A stretch of DNA of 64,000 bases from Ruminococcus sp. (GCA_017397925.1 JAFQHO010000084.1:62001-126000); one strand, 5' to 3'. Shown: positions 1-8,425, counted from the first letter of the stretch. Numbers and translations are program-made. The notes: generated from the letters alone by a model not told the origin.

Positions 1-119
1 ATCCCGTCCAAAAATTCAGAATTATCCGCTAAACATTGATGCGCAGCCGTGCATCAGTGAATTCTGCACAGTCCGTATATTTTCTGTACAAGCTATATGC
101 GGTAGCCCTATTTTTCCAT

Positions 120-160
120 CTCCCCCAGCTAATCCCACAATGGCTGAGGGAGCTTTTTTT
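120..160 (+). terminator. Rho-independent terminator of an upstream gene
   Basis: Arms CTCCCCCAGC and GCTGAGGGAG enclose a loop and are followed by a run of seven T. No coding sequence was recognised in bases 1-119, so the gene it ends lies mostly or wholly left of the window. Confidence 0.65.
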
Positions 161-195
161 ATTTTTGCAGCCCTATGGATTGGCTATTTTACGCC

Positions 196-390
196 GTTTT
201 TGTAGGGGCGGATAATATCCGCCCCCAGATTGTCCCAAAACCTGAATTTCGTTCCGAAATTGTGGGCGACCAATGGTCGCCCCTACACAAAATAACGCAA
301 TATAGCCAATTGTAGGGGCGAGCATTGCTCGCCCTTAAATAAATTATGCCTTTTTATACAGATTGCGGGCGGATGATATCCGCCCCTGCA
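196..390. repeat. Cluster of four intergenic palindromic repeat units
   Basis: Four perfect or near-perfect palindromes stand in a row: 205-225 (GGGGCGGAT/ATCCGCCCC), 264-282 (GGGCGACCA/TGGTCGCCC), 316-334 (GGGCGAGCA/TGCTCGCCC) and 367-385 (GGGCGGAT/ATCCGCCC). Outer flanks are alike (TGTAGGG on one side or CCTACA/CCTGCA on the other, TTAAATAAA after the third) while the arms differ but stay complementary. Related units occur at 4251, 4327, 5309, 37165, 48802, 51806, 53429 and 57595, always between genes. They resemble REP or MITE-type elements; function unknown. Confidence 0.75.
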
Positions 391-561
391 CAAATATAAT
401 ATAACTCAACTTAGAAAAACATATAACAGTTAATTTTAGATATCACTTACAATTTTAGCTGTTGATAATTGTCTAAAACGTAGAAAATAAAAATTATTTT
501 TCAATAATCAACCATTTTTGGTTGAAAAAAGGCCGATTTTTGCCCTATTATAGAGGGGTAT
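380..561 (+). repeat. Long intergenic repeat, copy A
   Basis: This stretch of about 182 bp is close to identical, by eye, with 52804-52990 in the same orientation. It holds a stem with arms AACAGTTAA and TTAGCTGTT, a short hairpin CAACCA/TGGTTG at 508-523, and a promoter-like TTGAAA (522-527), 18-bp spacer, TATTAT (546-551). The flanking genes of the two copies are unrelated, so this is a dispersed element rather than a gene duplication. It may be a non-autonomous mobile element or a structured RNA gene. Confidence 0.75.
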
Positions 562-596
562 GTTTCAAAAGAGAAAAAACAGGAGGTAAAAACGGT

Positions 597-671
597 ATGA
601 TAATTACTTTCCTCAGATTAAAAATACAAGTGATTTTAATTAAAAATGCAAGTAAGCTCAAAATTCCTTGA
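597..671 (+). CDS. Possible 24-residue peptide downstream of repeat A
   Basis: An ATG at 597 is preceded by AGGAGGT at 581-587, the strongest type of Shine-Dalgarno, with 10 bases between. The frame runs 24 codons (start MIITFLRLKIQ, basic and hydrophobic) and stops at 671, overlapping the -35 box of the tepA promoter. No homolog is recognised. It could be a leader peptide, the remnant of a gene truncated by repeat insertion, or chance. Inside it ATTAAAAAT(A/G)CAAGT occurs twice, 22 bp apart, which may instead be regulator binding sites. Confidence 0.25.
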   Translation: MIITFLRLKIQVILIKNASKLKIP

Positions 672-696
672 CTTTAACGTAAAAATGCTTTATAAT
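668..696 (+). promoter_or_regulatory. Sigma-A type promoter of tepA
   Basis: TTGACT at 668-673 and TATAAT at 691-696 are separated by exactly 17 bp. Transcription would begin near 703, about 60 bases before the tepA start codon. Confidence 0.75.
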
Positions 697-763
697 AAGT
701 AGTGTATACTCATTTGTAAATTGGTTATAATAACAAAGAAAAAAATCTTATGGAGATGTTATT

Positions 764-1441
764 ATGGCTGAAGAAAAAAAGAATGAGATGACAGATAACG
801 GTATATCAACAGCAGACAATTGCAGGCATATTATCCACTGCCTGAATATTATCGGGCAGATAGAAGGCCATTACGTGCTTGGTGAAACGAATAAAACCAC
901 CAAATATGAGCATATTATCCCCGCCCTTGTGGCAATCGAGCAGGACAGGAGCGTTGAGGGACTTATAATAATCCTCAACACTATCGGCGGCGATGTAGAG
1001 GCAGGCCTTGCCATAGCGGAGCTTATCGCAGGAATGAAAACCCCTACAGTATCACTTGTAGTAGGCGGCGGCCATTCAATCGGCGTACCGTTGGCAGTAT
1101 CGGCAAAAAAGTCATTTATCGTGCCTTCAGCGTCAATGACAATACACCCTGTGCGAATGAATGGCACAGTGCTGGGAGTTCCTCAGACCCTTGCATATTT
1201 TGACAAAATGCAGGACAGGATAATCGACTTTGTAACGAAAAACAGCCGCATAAAAGAGGATGTGTTCCGCGGTATGATGATGAATACCCAGGAGCTTGTA
1301 CTGGATGTAGGCTCTGTAGCCGACGGTGAAAAAGCCGTGGAGCTTGGGCTTATTGACAGCCTCGGAAGCTTATCCGACGCTATGGAATGTCTGTACAATA
1401 TGATTGAAAAAACCGAAAAAAGATATACAGGGGAACTCTGA
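764..1441 (+). CDS. tepA: ClpP-family serine protease, TepA-like
   Basis: Protein of 225 residues in the ClpP/crotonase fold family. Seen: the Gly-rich strand with the nucleophile in GGGHSIG (Ser near 105) and the following His in TIHPV (near 128), the two positions expected of a ClpP-type active site. The gene directly precedes ftsK/spoIIIE, the same neighbourhood as Bacillus tepA (translocation-enhancing protein, reported to act in secretion and to degrade small acid-soluble spore proteins). ATG at 764 follows GGAG at 752-755. Compared with housekeeping ClpP it is longer and has a divergent N-terminus, and it lies away from clpX, so a role in the TepA branch is more likely than a general ClpP; the substrate is inference. 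Confidence 0.85.
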   Translation: MAEEKKNEMTDNGISTADNCRHIIHCLNIIGQIEGHYVLGETNKTTKYEHIIPALVAIEQDRSVEGLIIILNTIGGDVEAGLAIAELIAGMKTPTVSLVVGGGHSIGVPLAVSAKKSFIVPSASMTIHPVRMNGTVLGVPQTLAYFDKMQDRIIDFVTKNSRIKEDVFRGMMMNTQELVLDVGSVADGEKAVELGLIDSLGSLSDAMECLYNMIEKTEKRYTGEL

Positions 1442-1481
1442 TACTTTATACATTCAAAGAATCCCCATAATGGAGGGCAAA

Positions 1482-4166
1482 ATGTCAATTTTCAGTAAAA
1501 AATTTCTTTTTGGAGCTGATTTCCAGGACGAAGACTTCACAAGGGACGGCAAACCTAAGAAAAAAGGCAAAACCTATGATTCTGAGAATACTCAGGAACT
1601 TGATATGAGTGCAAAAGCTATGGCAGACGACCAGAAAGAAAAGCTTATGCAGAAAATAGAGGCGGCTGAAAAGAAGCCGGTTGCAAAAGCAGCTCCGAAG
1701 GCTGAAAAAGAAGAAGCAGAGGAGATGTTTGATGAGCATATTCTCACTCCCGACCAGGCAAGGGTTGTATCTATAATCCTATTTGCACTTGGACTTCTTA
1801 TTGGAATGGCTGTATTATTCCCAGGCTCTGAGGGCTGGAGAGTATTCCACAACTATATTTTGGGCGGCTTCGGAATAGTGTCCCTTGGCGTACCTGTAGC
1901 GATGATTTATTCCTCTTACCTTATAGGCAAAAGAGATGTAAAGGCGGCAGGAAAAATTGCCTCAATGTGTTTCTGGACAGTTGTACTTTGTTCAGCCGTT
2001 CAGGTATTCTTCGGAAAAATCGTTCCCGAAAACGGAGTAGGGGAGTTTATCGGCAAAGCATTCACCGCAGGCAGAGATTACAGCGGCGGCGGAATAATCG
2101 GTTCATTCCTGTCATATCTGCTTCTCAGCTGGCTTGGCAGGGGCGGAGCAGTAATTGTAATGCTTCTGACTATATTTGTAATGCTTCTTATCACCACAGG
2201 AAAAAGCGTCGAGGATTTCTTTGCAATGCTTGGCTCTCCTTTCAAATCGTTGAAAAAATGGGGAGAAAACTTCAACAGTTTTCTCAACAGCGATTATGAC
2301 GATTATTACGACGATGACGAGGATGAGGACAACCTTCTTCCCGACAGCAGGAGAAGCAATTTAGCCATTGAAATGGACGATATAAGGGAGGCAGGCGAAA
2401 ATATCCCCACAGAGGAAAATCCGCCTCTCAGCCCCGAGGAACAGCGTATTATTGACGATTTCAGCCGTGAATTTGACATTCCTCTCCCAGGGGAGAATAT
2501 AACGATACATAATGTTCCCGAAGAAAAAACGGATAAAAAGACAGAATCAAAGGCTGAAAACGCAGAATCAGAAAAGACAGAAACGGAGCTTGACAAGCTT
2601 ATTTCAAAGGCAGTTGAAAAGAAAGAGCGACAGGACAGAATGGCAGCAGGAGAGGTTATTGAGGAGCCTCAGAAAGACAATCAGATGTCATTGTATATCC
2701 TTCCCGGGCTTGATTTGCTGTCGCTTCCTCAGGCGAAGAATAACAGTTCTGAGGCTGTAGCCGAAATGAACGAAAAGGCTGCTAAGATAGTCAACACCTT
2801 CAAAAGTTTCGGCGTTGAGGTAACAATCAGGGATATCTACAGAGGCCCGTCCATTACAAGATACGAGATACAGCCCGGTGTAGGCGTTAAGGTATCGAAA
2901 ATCCGCGGACTGGAGGACGATATTGCCCTCAGCCTTGCAGCACAGGGAGTACGTCTTGAAGCTCCTGTCCCCGGCAAGGCGGCAGTAGGTATCGAGGTAC
3001 CGAATATCAACAAGGACGTTGTAACTCTCCGCGAGATACTTTCATCTTCCGAGTTCAGAAATGCCGACAGCAAGCTTGCTTTCGCGGTGGGCAAGGACAT
3101 CACAGGTAACGCAATTGTAGGCGATATCACGAAGATGCCCCACGTTATCATAGCAGGTACCACAGGCTCAGGAAAATCTGTATGTACCCGTTCAATAATT
3201 ATGAGTATCCTCTATAAGGCAAGGCCCGACGAGGTAAAGATTATCCTCATCGACCCGAAGGTTGTTGAATTCAAGGTGTTCGAGGGCATTCCTCATCTGC
3301 TCATACCCATTGTAACCGAGGCTAAAAAGGCAGCAGGAGCGCTTAACTGGGCAGTTAATGAGATGATGCGCCGATACAACACATTTGCGGATATCGGAGC
3401 AAATGATATCAAATCCTATAACGAAATAGCCGACGATGACGACGAAATGGAGCGTATGCCACAGATTGTCATATTCATTGATGAGCTTGCGGATATGATG
3501 CTTGTGGCTGGCAAGGAAGTTGAAGATTCAATCTGCCGCCTTGCACAAATGGGACGTGCCGCAGGTATGCACCTTGTAGTTGCTACACAGCGACCTACAA
3601 CCGACGTAATTACGGGACTTATCAAGGCAAATATCCCCAGCCGAATTGCCCTTTCCGTTATGTCACAGGTTGACTCACGTACAATTATAGATATGGCAGG
3701 TGCAGATAAGCTGCTTGGTAACGGTGATATGCTGTATATGCCCATAGGAACAAGCAAGCCTATACGTATACAGGGCTGTTTTGCATCCTCAAAGGATATA
3801 AACGAAACCTTGAATTTCATCCGCTCACAGGCTACAGGGGAGTATGACAGCCGCATTGTTGAAGCTGTTGAAAATTTCGTTCCCCAGACCAAGGGGGATA
3901 AGGGCGGCCCCATTGACAGCGGATTTGAAGCAGGTTCCGACGAAGACCTTATTATCAGAGCTGCGGAAGTAGCAGTAAACAACGGACAATTCTCCACAAC
4001 AATGCTCCAGAGAAAGCTTAAATTGGGCTATGCAAGAGCCTCCCGAATTATGGACGAACTGGAGGAGCGCGGCATAGTAGGCGAAGCAGAGGGTTCAAAG
4101 CCCCGAAAGGTGCTTATGTCAAAAATGCAGTTTGATGAATGGAAAATGCGTAAATTAGAAGAATAA
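1482..4166 (+). CDS. ftsK: DNA translocase FtsK/SpoIIIE
   Basis: ATP-driven double-stranded DNA pump that moves chromosome through the division or sporulation septum. Order of parts in the 894-residue protein: charged N-terminus, four predicted membrane segments (roughly residues 85-235), a very acidic stretch rich in Asp and Tyr, a Glu/Lys-rich linker, the RecA-like motor with Walker A GTTGSGKS (about 559-566) and Walker B IVIFIDELAD, and a C-terminal winged-helix gamma domain (about 820-875) that reads KOPS/SRS-type sites. An upstream in-frame start at 1404 would overlap tepA; ATG 1482 is preferred because GGAGGG lies at 1472-1477. Only one such gene is in the window, so vegetative FtsK and sporulation SpoIIIE roles cannot be separated. 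Confidence 0.95.
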   Translation: MSIFSKKFLFGADFQDEDFTRDGKPKKKGKTYDSENTQELDMSAKAMADDQKEKLMQKIEAAEKKPVAKAAPKAEKEEAEEMFDEHILTPDQARVVSIILFALGLLIGMAVLFPGSEGWRVFHNYILGGFGIVSLGVPVAMIYSSYLIGKRDVKAAGKIASMCFWTVVLCSAVQVFFGKIVPENGVGEFIGKAFTAGRDYSGGGIIGSFLSYLLLSWLGRGGAVIVMLLTIFVMLLITTGKSVEDFFAMLGSPFKSLKKWGENFNSFLNSDYDDYYDDDEDEDNLLPDSRRSNLAIEMDDIREAGENIPTEENPPLSPEEQRIIDDFSREFDIPLPGENITIHNVPEEKTDKKTESKAENAESEKTETELDKLISKAVEKKERQDRMAAGEVIEEPQKDNQMSLYILPGLDLLSLPQAKNNSSEAVAEMNEKAAKIVNTFKSFGVEVTIRDIYRGPSITRYEIQPGVGVKVSKIRGLEDDIALSLAAQGVRLEAPVPGKAAVGIEVPNINKDVVTLREILSSSEFRNADSKLAFAVGKDITGNAIVGDITKMPHVIIAGTTGSGKSVCTRSIIMSILYKARPDEVKIILIDPKVVEFKVFEGIPHLLIPIVTEAKKAAGALNWAVNEMMRRYNTFADIGANDIKSYNEIADDDDEMERMPQIVIFIDELADMMLVAGKEVEDSICRLAQMGRAAGMHLVVATQRPTTDVITGLIKANIPSRIALSVMSQVDSRTIIDMAGADKLLGNGDMLYMPIGTSKPIRIQGCFASSKDINETLNFIRSQATGEYDSRIVEAVENFVPQTKGDKGGPIDSGFEAGSDEDLIIRAAEVAVNNGQFSTTMLQRKLKLGYARASRIMDELEERGIVGEAEGSKPRKVLMSKMQFDEWKMRKLEE

Positions 4167-4350
4167 GCTATTAGCTTTTAGCCTTTAGCCATTAGCGGGC
4201 GGAAGTTCATGCCGATTGTGTTAATTTTAAGGTGTATCGCCAGTTTGTAGGGTCACGGCGTGCCGTGACCGTTAAATAAAATATCGGCTATGAATAATTT
4301 ATCGTGAAATATCGTACCGAAATAGCGGACACAGCACGCTGTGTCCCTAC
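4166..4350. repeat. TTAGCC tandem tract and two palindromic units
   Basis: From 4166 to 4196 the motif TTAGC(C/T)(A/T)T is repeated back to back right after the ftsK stop. It is followed by palindromes at 4251-4270 (GGTCACGGC/GCCGTGACC) and 4327-4346 (GGACACAGC/GCTGTGTCC). The first has the flanks TTGTAGGG and TTAAATAAA seen around the 316-334 unit, with a different arm sequence, so it belongs to the same family. No terminator with a U tract was seen; the palindromes may serve as the 3' end of the ftsK transcript. Confidence 0.65.
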
Positions 4351-4445
4351 GAAGAAATGGACGGTAAAAATTTATTTACCGTCAATATAAAAAATTCATA
4401 ATTCATAATTCTTAATTCTTAATTAAACAAAAGGGAGTGAATTTT

Positions 4446-5270
4446 ATGTCTGATTACAAGACAGCAATTGAAAAGCTTGAAGCCAAGGGTTTAAGCGATA
4501 TGGCGGCGGAGCTGAAAAAATACTACCGCAACGCTATAGGCTGTTTCACAAAGGAGTACCGAGGCGATGTACCCATAGGTGCCAGCAAAATGGGCGGATT
4601 TCCTGATTTGCCGCCAAATATGGAATATCCCGTTATGTCTGGGTATACCGAAAAATGGCTTCAAGGACAGAATGCAGGCAAGATTGAAAAATACGAAGAA
4701 TCTGCAATGCAGCTTGTGGCACAGATTAACCTTTATGAGCTTGCGGAATCGGAAGCGGACATAGAAAAGCTCCTTCCCGAAAGAGGTATACTCTATATCT
4801 TCTGGAGTGGTGAGATTTCGCCCCTTGAAAGCGATGACTGGACGGAGTATACCCTTGATAATCCCGAAAACAAGGATTATTTCAAGGTTATCTGGTGGGA
4901 CGGCGATATGTCCAAGCTGAAACGAACATTCCCTCCCTGCGGCTATTATACCAAGTATTTCGAGGAATGTCTGCCTGAAAGAGGCGTTGAATTTGACAGT
5001 ATGGACGAGTATGACCAGTCCGCGGTTGATGAAATCGACGACCTTGAAGAAACTCTTGAAATGGATTCCTACGACTTCTCCGAGGGCTGTGATAAGCTTT
5101 TCGGCTTCCCAAAGGGCGGAAATGCCCCCGAAGTCTATGAGGATACGGTAAATCTGTTCCAGTTTGATTATCACGATGGCTGTTTATGGGCGGCATACTG
5201 GCTTATGAACAAGGCAGACCTGCTTAACCGTGATTTCTCAAAAGTTACTTTTGACTATGATCTTGACTGA
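4446..5270 (+). CDS. DUF1963 (YwqG-like) protein
   Basis: Soluble protein of 274 residues belonging to the DUF1963/YwqG family, recognised by the GGxPxLP-type segment GGFPDLPPNMEYP near residue 46, the QINLYEL strand and the aromatic, acidic composition. No signal peptide or membrane segment. Family function is not established. A GTG nine bases upstream is in frame, but GGGAG at 4433-4437 is well spaced only for ATG 4446. It is flanked on both sides by palindromic and TTAGCC repeats and has no obvious operon partner, so it reads as a free-standing accessory gene. Confidence 0.8.
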   Translation: MSDYKTAIEKLEAKGLSDMAAELKKYYRNAIGCFTKEYRGDVPIGASKMGGFPDLPPNMEYPVMSGYTEKWLQGQNAGKIEKYEESAMQLVAQINLYELAESEADIEKLLPERGILYIFWSGEISPLESDDWTEYTLDNPENKDYFKVIWWDGDMSKLKRTFPPCGYYTKYFEECLPERGVEFDSMDEYDQSAVDEIDDLEETLEMDSYDFSEGCDKLFGFPKGGNAPEVYEDTVNLFQFDYHDGCLWAAYWLMNKADLLNRDFSKVTFDYDLD

Positions 5271-5282
5271 TTGTTTTAAAAA

Positions 5283-5370
5283 GCCATTAGCCATTAGCCT
5301 TTAGCTGACGGATAATATCCGCCCTTGCACAATGTATCAGCATACAAAAGGCTAACAGCTAAATGTAAAA
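5283..5370. repeat. TTAGCC tract and palindromic unit
   Basis: TTAGCC-type repeats at 5283-5306 adjoin a palindrome at 5309-5321 (CGGAT/ATCCG within GACGGATAATATCCGCCC), again followed by TTGCAC. A later CAGCTAAA (from about 5358) is the reverse complement of TTTAGCTG (5300-5307), so the whole intergenic stretch can fold back on itself. Confidence 0.6.
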
Positions 5371-5391
5371 AATTACAGGTGAAAAATATTT

Positions 5392-7344
5392 ATGTATGAC
5401 AAGTTTATACCTTTAACAAGGAAAGAAATGGAAGAAAACGGCATAGAGCAGTTTGATTTCATTTATATAACGGGAGATGCCTACGTTGACCACCCCAGCT
5501 TCGGCGCGGCTATTGTTACCCGTCTGATTGAAGCTATGGGCTTCACTGTGGGAATTATCTCACAGCCCGACTGGCACAGCGACAGGGATTTTCGCAAATT
5601 CGGCTGTCCTAAATATGCTTTTCTGGTAACATCGGGAAATATAGATTCTATGGTTGCCCACTATACAGCGGCAAAGAGAAAGCGTTCAGATGATGCATAT
5701 ACTGCAGGGGGAGTAGCAGGCAAACGCCCTGACAGAGCCGTTATTGTCTACTGTCAGAAGCTCCGTGAATACTTCGGAGATATTCCCATAGCTATAGGCG
5801 GTCTTGAAGCCTCTCTACGCCGTTTCGCCCATTACGACTACTGGGACGACGCTGTTCGCCCCTCGGTGCTGGCTGACAGCGGTGCCGACCTGCTTATGTT
5901 TGGTATGGGCGAGCATCAGATACAGGAGCTTTGCACACGCCTTGCAAATGGCGAAAATATACGTGATATTCACGATATCCGCGGCACCTGCTATATGACA
6001 GAGCCTGTGAATACGCCCTTAGGCGCAGCACAGTGTCCATCTTTTGAGCAGGTACGCGACAATAAAAAAGAATACGCCAAGGCAACGAAGATACAGTATG
6101 ACTGGCAGGACGAGGTATACGGCAAGACGGTAATACAGCGCCACGGCAATATGATGCTTGTGCAAAATCCACCTGCAAAAAGCCTTACAACAGAGGAGCT
6201 TGATTACATATACAGCCTGCCCTATACAAGGCGGTATCACCCCTCATACGAGGCTTTGGGCGGTGTACCGGGCATTGAGGAAGTGCGTTTTTCAATCACT
6301 CACAACCGCGGCTGTTTCGGATATTGTAATTTCTGCTCAATTGCACTTCATCAGGGACGTAAAATTACCGTAAGAAGCGAGAAATCCGTTCTTGCGGAGG
6401 CAGAGCGTATCACGAAAATGCCCGATTTCAAGGGATATATCCACGATGTAGGCGGCCCTACAGCGAATTTCCGCCATACATCCTGCGAAAAGCAGATTGA
6501 AAAGGGACTGTGTATGGGCAAGAAATGCCTTGCACCCACTCCCTGTCCCGCATTAAAGGCAGACCACAGCGAATATCTGGCTATGCTGCGTAAAATCAGG
6601 GCTATAAAGGGTATCAAGAGAGTATTTATCCGTTCAGGTATACGCTATGACTACCTTATGGAGGATAAAAACGACGAATTCATCCGTGAGTTGATAAAAT
6701 ATCACGTAAGCGGACAGCTGAAAGTTGCCCCCGAGCATTGTTCAGCGGTGGTACTTGATAAAATGGGCAAGCCCCATATTGAGGCATATAAGGCATTCCA
6801 GAAGCGTTTCTATGAGATTACAAAGGGCATAGGCAAGGAACAGTATCTCGTGCCGTATCTTATGTCCTCCCATCCCGGAAGCACGCTGAATGAGGCTATA
6901 GACCTTGCGCTGTTCTTGCGTGATAATAAAATCCGTCCCGAACAGGTGCAGGATTTCTATCCCACTCCGGGCACGATTTCCACTTGTATGTTCTATACGG
7001 AGCTTGACCCGTATACAATGGAGAAGGTGTATGTGCCGAAAACCTCAAAGGAAAAGGCAATGCAGAGGGCTTTATTGCAGTATTTCCGTCCCCAGAACAA
7101 GGAAATCGTCCTTGAAGCGCTGAAAACAGCAGGAAGATACGACCTCATAGGCACCTCGCCAAATTGCCTTGTGGAGGACAATCAGAAAAGAACCAACGGA
7201 AAAGGCGGTGAAAAGTCGTGGCAAGGCGGAAGAAATCAGAAAAAACCAAGTTCAGGACGTCCACAGCAGCCAACAAGCCGAAAAAATACTTCAAAAGGAA
7301 AAACACAGTTAGCGTCCCGAAAAAGTCGGAAGCCAAGGATTTAG
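5392..7344 (+). CDS. ygiQ: YgiQ family radical SAM protein
   Basis: 650-residue member of the YgiQ/UPF0313 group of radical SAM enzymes. The cluster-binding motif CFGYCNFC follows HNRG near residue 305, giving the CxxxCxxC signature for the 4Fe-4S cluster. An N-terminal B12-binding-like region precedes the radical SAM core, and the C-terminal region contains the family segments VAPEHCS and QDFYPTPGT. The substrate of this family is unknown. The last 60 residues are rich in Lys, Arg, Ser and Gln and look disordered; this tail is the part overlapped by the next gene. First gene of a tightly packed operon running to 13446. Confidence 0.92.
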   Translation: MYDKFIPLTRKEMEENGIEQFDFIYITGDAYVDHPSFGAAIVTRLIEAMGFTVGIISQPDWHSDRDFRKFGCPKYAFLVTSGNIDSMVAHYTAAKRKRSDDAYTAGGVAGKRPDRAVIVYCQKLREYFGDIPIAIGGLEASLRRFAHYDYWDDAVRPSVLADSGADLLMFGMGEHQIQELCTRLANGENIRDIHDIRGTCYMTEPVNTPLGAAQCPSFEQVRDNKKEYAKATKIQYDWQDEVYGKTVIQRHGNMMLVQNPPAKSLTTEELDYIYSLPYTRRYHPSYEALGGVPGIEEVRFSITHNRGCFGYCNFCSIALHQGRKITVRSEKSVLAEAERITKMPDFKGYIHDVGGPTANFRHTSCEKQIEKGLCMGKKCLAPTPCPALKADHSEYLAMLRKIRAIKGIKRVFIRSGIRYDYLMEDKNDEFIRELIKYHVSGQLKVAPEHCSAVVLDKMGKPHIEAYKAFQKRFYEITKGIGKEQYLVPYLMSSHPGSTLNEAIDLALFLRDNKIRPEQVQDFYPTPGTISTCMFYTELDPYTMEKVYVPKTSKEKAMQRALLQYFRPQNKEIVLEALKTAGRYDLIGTSPNCLVEDNQKRTNGKGGEKSWQGGRNQKKPSSGRPQQPTSRKNTSKGKTQLASRKSRKPRI

Positions 7345-8216
7345 GCGGATTTGTTACAGTTCTGCTCAGCCTTGGAGTATTCATAGGACTTGTTGTATGG
7401 AACAGCGTCAGGGGAAATATCCACAAGCCTGCTGACGATAAGCTGAGAGTTCATTTCATAGACGTTGGACAGGGAGACTGCATTTACATAAGCTGCGGCG
7501 GTGAGAATATGCTCATTGACTGCGGCGAAAAGTCGGAATATACCGATGTTATACGCTATCTCAACAGGGAAGAAACAGCGGTGCTTGATTACGTTATCGG
7601 AACACATCCCCATTCCGACCATATGGGCGGAATGTCGAAGATAATTGACTTTTTCGATACAGAGAAGGTTATAATCCCTACCCTTACGAAAGAGGCTATA
7701 CCCATTACAACGTTTTTCAACGATTTCCTTGATGTTGTCGAGGAAAAGAATATTCCTCTTACACAGGCAAAAGTGGGGATGAAAGGCACTCTTGGCGACG
7801 CAGAATGGCGGATAATTTCACCTGCTGTATGCGACGAGGATAATCTCAATAACTGTTCTGTAGGAATTATTCTCAAACACGGCGAAAACAATTTCTGCTT
7901 TACAGGCGATGCAGAGGCTGAGGCAGAAAATACAATGGCATATTCGGGAGTAACGGAAAATGTAGACGTATTCAAGGCGGCGCACCACGGCGGTGCAACC
8001 TCAAATACGGAGCTGTTTCTCTCAATGATACAGCCTGAAATTGCGGTTATATCCTGCGGCAAGGGCAACAGCTACGGACATCCAAATGACGAGGTTATGA
8101 AAAGACTTGAGTCCTACGCTGATGAGATATACAGAACAGATATTGACGGTACTGTTGTTATAGAGTCAGACGGCAAGGAATTATCGGTTGTAACGAAAGG
8201 TGATAGCTTATGGTAA
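7218..8216 (+). CDS. Membrane-anchored metallo-beta-lactamase fold hydrolase (ComEC C-domain-like)
   Basis: 332 residues: a basic N-terminal tail (residues 1-40), one membrane segment (about 43-62), then an extracytoplasmic MBL-fold domain with FIDVGQGDC, the metal motif HPHSDHMGG, and AAHHG. This arrangement matches the stand-alone ComEC/Rec2 C-terminal-like hydrolases of Firmicutes, of uncertain substrate (nucleic acid or phosphodiester cleavage is suspected). The GTG at 7218 overlaps ygiQ by 127 bases in another frame. No ATG, GTG or TTG exists in frame between 7218 and the membrane segment, so the long overlap appears genuine. Paired with DUF3006 immediately downstream. Confidence 0.85.
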   Translation: MARRKKSEKTKFRTSTAANKPKKYFKRKNTVSVPKKSEAKDLGGFVTVLLSLGVFIGLVVWNSVRGNIHKPADDKLRVHFIDVGQGDCIYISCGGENMLIDCGEKSEYTDVIRYLNREETAVLDYVIGTHPHSDHMGGMSKIIDFFDTEKVIIPTLTKEAIPITTFFNDFLDVVEEKNIPLTQAKVGMKGTLGDAEWRIISPAVCDEDNLNNCSVGIILKHGENNFCFTGDAEAEAENTMAYSGVTENVDVFKAAHHGGATSNTELFLSMIQPEIAVISCGKGNSYGHPNDEVMKRLESYADEIYRTDIDGTVVIESDGKELSVVTKGDSLW

Positions 8217-8425
8217 TTGACCGTATAGAGGGCGATTTCGCTGTAGTTGAAAACGAGGGTATTATGCTTGATATACCTCTGTCACAGCTTCCCTGTGAAG
8301 CGAAAGAGGGGGATATTGTTACTCTTTCAAACGGTGTATATATCGTCGATAATAAATCAGCCGATGAGCAGAGAGAGGAAATCTCCGCAAGGCTTGAAAA
8401 TCTCTTTAAAAGGAAACAGAAATGA
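8210..8425 (+). CDS. DUF3006 small protein
   Basis: 71-residue acidic protein starting VIDRIEGDFAVVE, the hallmark opening of DUF3006, a small beta-barrel-like family of unknown function. It overlaps the preceding MBL-fold hydrolase by seven bases and is coupled to the next gene by ATGA. DUF3006 genes commonly sit beside ComEC-like MBL genes in Firmicutes, so a joint role is likely but unproven. Confidence 0.85.
   Translation: MVIDRIEGDFAVVENEGIMLDIPLSQLPCEAKEGDIVTLSNGVYIVDNKSADEQREEISARLENLFKRKQK

Noticed and set aside
1-119. Coding end of an upstream gene
   Set aside because: A terminator follows, but no frame with recognisable protein features was found in these bases.
196-390. CRISPR array
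   Set aside because: Units are palindromes of different sequence with irregular spacing and no cas gene, so it is not CRISPR.
7218-7344. Frameshift error joining ygiQ and the MBL gene
   Set aside because: Both proteins have normal complete domains and their own end or start, so an overlap is simpler.
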